DNA from: Oscillatoria sp. HE19RPO | Lineage (GTDB): Bacteria > Cyanobacteriota > Cyanobacteriia > Cyanobacteriales > Laspinemataceae | NCBI RefSeq assembly: GCF_024220515.1 | Contig: NZ_JAMXOT010000201.1 | Location: forward strand, 1 to 39,701 | Direction of reading: 5' to 3' | DNA: 39,701 nucleotides | Part shown: positions 35,921 to 39,701 of the stretch, piece by piece | Numbering within the stretch: the first letter of the stretch is position 1 | How the letters are laid out: each line of letters begins with the position of its first letter | Translations under genes and position numbers: made by a program | Notes under the pieces: generated by a model | What the model saw: only the letters and a program-made list of their open reading frames with translations | What the model was told of the DNA's origin: nothing | Databases searched by the model: none

Positions 35921-36973
35921 CTAATTTTTTTTCTGGAACCGGGCTGGCTGAAAAGAATGCTTCCGTAATTGCTGCTGATACACCCGTTCCAACCGGGCGA
36001 TCGCCCGGGCGCGATCGCCATTGCCCACATCCAGAAAGGAAGGCCAAACCGGAATCAACTGGATCGCCGCATAGGCAAACGCACCGGCCTCAATATCTTC
36101 TAACACCCCATATTCATCCAACAGGGCGATCGCGGCGCGGTCTTGATTAGCCGGGGAGAAATCAGACGCGCCTATTTGTTTAGCCATGCGGTCCCAAGTG
36201 GTACTCAGAAACTGGTACCTGCCTGCGGCATCGGAACAAAGCCGGGACCCGTGGCTGAACCCACATTTGATTTCCCGGGGATGATCCTGAAAACTAGAAA
36301 ACTTGGTCCCGGTAAACTGCATCCGATAGGCGTTGGGACCGGCAGTCCCTTCAGCCCAGGCGATCGTATCGAGAAAAGCCTGGACATGAGCCGCCTTGAG
36401 ACTTGCCACCGTCTGGCGTCGAACTGGGGGCGCAGGCTGGGGAATGGTGACTTCTTCGGTGGTTTCTGCTGAAGAGTTGAAATGGGCGGGAATTGCCAAC
36501 GCCACCCCCGCCAAAAAGACTCCACCCCAGAACGCAGCCTGCTTCTGACGGGTGGCGGGCTTCCGGGACCGTTGTCTAAATCTCTGTCTGAGGGTGGATT
36601 CTAAACTAGACAGCATCCCAGCCAGAAGCGCTGAACCGGAAGATGACTGTCCCTTAACCCGGACTTTGGGCCAATGTTGGAGGGGAATATTCACCGGCAA
36701 CTGCCCCTGACGATACCAATAGGCAAACAGAGACTTGATTACGGACAATCGCGCTTGAGCTTGCGCCGGAGGGATGCGACGGGCGGCCAGGGTTTGAGCA
36801 AAAGCGCGAACATCGACTAAGGTAACCACCGCCAGGGGTTTCCCGACAAAGGCTAAAAACTCTTTGACCCATAAGCGGCGATCGCGGCGTTGATGGGGAG
36901 GCTGTTGTTGCAGCCAGAGTTGAATCGCCTCGCAGTCGGGGGGGATTTGAGTTTTTAGGGTCTCTTGGTTCAT
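35921..36973 (-). CDS. Membrane-anchored lambda-lysozyme-like muramidase with recombinase-type N-terminal domain
   Basis: A 350-residue fusion. Residues about 12-105 resemble the SAM-like core-binding domain of XerC/D-type tyrosine recombinases (LWVKEFLAFVGKPLAVVTLV, then RRIPPAQAQARLSVIKSLFAYWYRQG), but no recombinase catalytic domain follows. A basic stretch (129-145) precedes one membrane helix (146-165), so the N terminus should be cytoplasmic. A Pro/Thr linker leads to a glycoside hydrolase domain like phage lambda endolysin R (195-335): catalytic Glu E208 in FLDTIAWAEGT, FSSFQDHPREI, DAAGRYQFLSTTW and DFSPANQDRAAI. It would cut peptidoglycan on the periplasmic side. No ribosome site is obvious before the ATG. 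No holin or phage genes are nearby, which argues for a cellular wall enzyme. Confidence 0.85.
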   Translation of the reverse strand: MNQETLKTQIPPDCEAIQLWLQQQPPHQRRDRRLWVKEFLAFVGKPLAVVTLVDVRAFAQTLAARRIPPAQAQARLSVIKSLFAYWYRQGQLPVNIPLQHWPKVRVKGQSSSGSALLAGMLSSLESTLRQRFRQRSRKPATRQKQAAFWGGVFLAGVALAIPAHFNSSAETTEEVTIPQPAPPVRRQTVASLKAAHVQAFLDTIAWAEGTAGPNAYRMQFTGTKFSSFQDHPREIKCGFSHGSRLCSDAAGRYQFLSTTWDRMAKQIGASDFSPANQDRAAIALLDEYGVLEDIEAGAFAYAAIQLIPVWPSFLDVGNGDRARAIARLERVYQQQLRKHSFQPARFQKKN

Positions 36974-37666
36974 AACGCAACTGTGTTTCCGTTTTTCCAG
37001 GGGGAATGGTCCCGTCGGGTCCCGATATCCGATGAGTGGCCACCCTTTGTCCTGGGAGAGTTTTGGCCTTCACGCCCCTACAGACGAGGGGAGATTTAAG
37101 CCATGATTTAAGCCATGAGTAGAGTGGAAAGGCGATCGCCTCGGCTGGGGTTCAGCTTCCTATACATCAGCCTCTCATGTACCGGGAGGTAAAAAAACAC
37201 TCCCCAGGTAGACCTAAATCAAAGGATTTCTCAAGGTCGGATGAACAATCTCACCCAATCGGGAGATCTCAAACCCTTTGAGTCCCGGCTAATTTTATTC
37301 TATTGCCTTGCTGTTTTAGAAATTATCAATATTTATCAATAAAAATATTGCGAAATAAAAAACCAAGAATGGTAAAATAATAGATCGTCTACTCATCCCG
37401 TTTACCCTGATTTAGTCTCCGAATGCGCCGATCCCTAACCCGCAGCAGGTGAGCAACAGCACCCCTCACCCGGGGGATTTCACCTAAATTAGAAACCGGG
37501 TTTCTGCACCAGATTTGTGACTGATTGGCCAAGATTTTGTGAAGAAAGCCGGTTTCTGGTCCTAGGCAGCCGTGGATTCAAGGCAGATTCAGCCTGAAGC
37601 ACTACCCACGAGGCAAAGACTGAGGGATAATACAAAGGAGGAGTCTGTGCCATAAAAAGGAAGTCG
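36974..37666. other. 693-bp divergent promoter region
   Basis: It separates the minus-strand muramidase gene and the plus-strand ABC-F gene. 37300-37385 is AT-rich with atcaata/tattgat-like words and taaaataata, a possible -10. A dispersed repeat copy is at 37490-37560. No gene is supported; the minus-strand frame at 37489-37791 runs through the repeat and the ABC-F start. Confidence 0.5.
37490..37560 (+). repeat. Dispersed paired-palindrome repeat, copy 3
   Basis: agaaaccgggtttct (37491-37505) and agaaagccggtttct (37543-37557) are separated by a spacer ending in caagattttgtga. It matches the complement of the copy at 13367 in both palindromes and in the agattttgt word, and resembles the copy at 15614. 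Confidence 0.75.
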
Positions 37667-39622
37667 ATGAGCATCTTTACCCTGCAATCCGTCAAAAAAG
37701 ATTTTGGCATTAAAGAAATCCTCCGGGATGCCAGCTTTAGCCTCAATCCCACCGATAAAGTTGGCTTGATCGGCACGAACGGATCTGGCAAATCTACCCT
37801 ATTGAAAATGATTGCCCGCTTAGAACCCGTGGATGGCGGTCAAATCTTAGTCAATTCTGGGGTGAGAATCGTATATCTCCCGCAGCAACCGGATCTCGAT
37901 GAAAACCGGACCGTATTAGAACAGGTTTTTGCCGACTGTGGCGATCGCATGAACCTGGTCCGCGAATATGAGGACCTCAGTCACAAAATCGCCCGCCACC
38001 CTGAAGATGGACCGTTGATGGCGCGCTTATCCGAAGTCATGCACCAGATGGAAACCAGTGGCGCATGGGAACTGGAAACCCAAGCCAAAATTATCCTCAG
38101 TCAGTTAGGAATCGAAGATTTTGACGCCCAAATTGGGACCCTTTCTGGGGGATACCGCAAACGGATCGCCCTGGCTGCTGCTTTACTCAGCGATCCTGAT
38201 GTGCTGCTGATGGATGAACCGACAAACCATCTGGATGCGATTTCCGTGGAGTGGTTACAGAGTTACTTGAATAGCTTTCGCGGTGCAATTTTGTTGATTA
38301 CCCACGATCGCTATTTTCTCGATCGCGTCACTAATCGGATTATCGAACTCGATCGCGGCGAACTTTACACCTATGACGGAAATTATTCTTATTATTTAGA
38401 AAAAAAAGCCCTCGCCGAAGAAGCGGCAGCCAGTCAGGAACGCAAACATTATGGGCTATTGCGCCGGGAATTAGAATGGCTTAGTCGCGGACCTAAAGCC
38501 CGCAGTACCAAGCAAAAAGCTCGGATTGGTCGGGCGATGGACCTCCAGGATAAGGAGTTTAAACAGAGTTTAGGGAAAGTGGAAATTTCTACCGCTAGTC
38601 GGCGAATTGGCAAGAAGGCGATCGAGCTAGAAAATGTTAGTAAAACCTATGGCGATCGCACGCTCATCCAAGACTTTTCCTATAAATTTAGTCCCGACGA
38701 TCGCATCGGAATTATTGGCAAAAATGGCATTGGCAAATCCACCTTACTGGATATCATTACCGGACGCCTTGCCCCGGATTCAGGAACTGTAGAGATTGGC
38801 AGTACCATTCATATTGGATATTTTGACCAACATTGTGATGATTTACTCGATGCTGCGGATCAAAATCAACGGGCGATCGATTACGTCAAGGAAGAAGCGG
38901 AATTAGTTAAAACTGCCGATGGACTGCAAATTACCGCTTCCCAAATGTTAGAACGGTTTTTGTTTCCCCCGAATCAACAATATTTACCCATTCATAAACT
39001 CTCCGGGGGAGAAAAACGCCGACTGTTTTTACTGCGCGTCTTGATGAGTGCCCCGAATATTCTCATTTTGGACGAACCTACCAATGACTTAGATGTGCAA
39101 ACGTTATCGGTTCTGGAAGATTACCTGGAAGACTTTAACGGATGTGCGATCGTTGTCTCCCACGATCGCTATTTTCTCGATCGCACCGTCAATACCATTT
39201 TTGCCCTAGAAGAAGGCGGCAACCTTCGGCAGTATCCCGGCAACTATACGGTTTATCTCGACTACCAAAAAGCCGAAGCCGCAGAAGCCGCACGTCAGGC
39301 AGCAGCCAGCCAAGCCGAGAAAAAACCCGACTCCCAAACTGCCACCGTTGACAAGTCGGAACGGGTTAGTTGGGATAAAAATCGCCAGCGCAAACTATCC
39401 TCCAAGGAAAAGCGAGAGTATCAGCAACTCGAAACCAAAATTGCCGAAATGGAAGCGGAAAAAGCTGCCACCGAAAAAGCCCTCTATCATGCCGAACCCG
39501 GGGCGGTTACCGAAGTGCAAAAACTCCATCAAAAGGTCCAAGATTTGGCTCATGAAATCGAAGTCGCCACGGAACGATGGATGGAATTGGCTGAAATAGA
39601 AAGTGCCTCTTCTAGTAACTAA
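37667..39622 (+). CDS. ABC-F family ATPase, Uup-like
   Basis: A 651-residue soluble protein with two ABC ATPase domains and no membrane segments. Domain 1 has Walker A 36-44 (GTNGSGKST), signature LSGGYRKR (159-166), Walker B LLMDEP (180-185) and H213. Domain 2 has GKNGIGKST (351-359), LSGGEKRR (445-452), LILDEP (466-471) and H499. The inter-domain linker includes WLSRGPKARSTKQKARI (271-287), the pattern typical of Uup-type ABC-F proteins, and a charged coiled coil forms the C terminus (about 575-645). ABC-F proteins act on ribosomes or nucleic acids, not in transport; Uup is linked to ribosome function and to DNA-junction processing in E. coli. The ATG has a good ribosome site (aaaggaag). 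Complete and intact. Confidence 0.93.
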   Translation: MSIFTLQSVKKDFGIKEILRDASFSLNPTDKVGLIGTNGSGKSTLLKMIARLEPVDGGQILVNSGVRIVYLPQQPDLDENRTVLEQVFADCGDRMNLVREYEDLSHKIARHPEDGPLMARLSEVMHQMETSGAWELETQAKIILSQLGIEDFDAQIGTLSGGYRKRIALAAALLSDPDVLLMDEPTNHLDAISVEWLQSYLNSFRGAILLITHDRYFLDRVTNRIIELDRGELYTYDGNYSYYLEKKALAEEAAASQERKHYGLLRRELEWLSRGPKARSTKQKARIGRAMDLQDKEFKQSLGKVEISTASRRIGKKAIELENVSKTYGDRTLIQDFSYKFSPDDRIGIIGKNGIGKSTLLDIITGRLAPDSGTVEIGSTIHIGYFDQHCDDLLDAADQNQRAIDYVKEEAELVKTADGLQITASQMLERFLFPPNQQYLPIHKLSGGEKRRLFLLRVLMSAPNILILDEPTNDLDVQTLSVLEDYLEDFNGCAIVVSHDRYFLDRTVNTIFALEEGGNLRQYPGNYTVYLDYQKAEAAEAARQAAASQAEKKPDSQTATVDKSERVSWDKNRQRKLSSKEKREYQQLETKIAEMEAEKAATEKALYHAEPGAVTEVQKLHQKVQDLAHEIEVATERWMELAEIESASSSN

Positions 39623-39680
39623 GGGGATTGCAAAATATAAATCATCCAACCGTTCAACTGATGAAAGGAAGGTATGTGTA

Positions 39681-39701
39681 GGGGCGCAATGCTTGCGCCC
39701 C
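39681..39701. repeat. Inverted repeat at the window edge
   Basis: ggggcgca and tgcgcccc pair around a short loop (ggggcgcaatgcttgcgccc plus c). It is cut by the end of the window, lies 58 bp after the ABC-F stop, and belongs to a type of gtaggggcgcaatgcttgcgcccc hairpin that I know as very common between cyanobacterial genes. It may serve as the ABC-F terminator. Confidence 0.65.

Noticed and set aside
35921-36973. Prophage lysis module or integrase
   Set aside because: The muramidase domain is phage-like and the N terminus integrase-like, but no recombinase catalytic residues, holin, structural genes or attachment repeats are present, and the neighbours are ordinary cellular genes.

Overview
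This window reads as chromosomal DNA of a filamentous, probably gliding cyanobacterium. The evidence is dense HIP1 octamers (gcgatcgc) both inside and between genes, a plastid-type CcsA cytochrome c assembly protein, two KGK-domain proteins, a PatA-type response regulator, and above all a complete chemotaxis-like hmp/pil locus together with HmpF, a set known from motile filaments (hormogonia) of Nostoc-type cyanobacteria. The gene style and the many short dispersed repeats fit an Oscillatoriales-type genome, but I cannot name the species. I see no tRNA, rRNA, transposase, CRISPR array or plasmid function.

Layout. 1-547: a tandem array of two related repeat units, then the leader of ccsA. 548-2575: ccsA followed by two small KGK-domain genes separated by hairpins. 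2576-3437: an AT-rich, hairpin-rich non-coding stretch. 3438-7811: a large RTX-type subtilisin/kexin-like protease (S8 + P domain + two RTX blocks), then tilS. 7848-9596 (minus): hmpF, with a doubtful small ORF upstream of it. 9597-11957: a 2.4-kb, mostly non-coding divergent region with palindromes and a candidate structured RNA. 11958-24619 (plus): hmpA (PatA-like), hmpB (CheY), hmpC (CheW), hmpD (MCP) and hmpE (CheA-REC hybrid), with unusually long gaps (840, 1254 and 403 bp) between most of them. 24620-24970: a terminator and seven short direct repeats. 24971-33627 (minus): an HD-domain phosphohydrolase-like gene, and an overlapping pair of two-component proteins (a 1736-residue CBS/PAS/GAF hybrid kinase and a REC-PAS-kinase). 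34398-36973 (minus): a small membrane protein, a secreted TPR protein, and a membrane-anchored lambda-lysozyme-like muramidase whose cytoplasmic part resembles the core-binding domain of tyrosine recombinases. 37667-39622 (plus): a Uup-like ABC-F ATPase.

How it works together. The hmp block encodes a full signalling chain: the receptor HmpD, the adaptor HmpC, the kinase HmpE with its own Hpt and receiver domains, and two response regulators, HmpA and HmpB. In filamentous cyanobacteria such systems control type IV pilus-driven gliding, and the coiled-coil HmpF is a motility partner. HmpD and HmpE both carry hundreds of residues of acidic, probably disordered linker. In HmpE this linker holds about ten copies of a short L-F-acidic motif, the most striking unexplained protein feature here. 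The other genes are not obviously linked to motility, although the two large sensor kinases show that the window is rich in signalling.

The most unusual items are the recombinase-like/muramidase fusion, the LF-motif array in HmpE, a dispersed repeat with paired palindromes present three times in the window, the two-flavour tandem array at the left edge, and the candidate structured RNA upstream of hmpA. All are read from sequence alone; no database search was possible.
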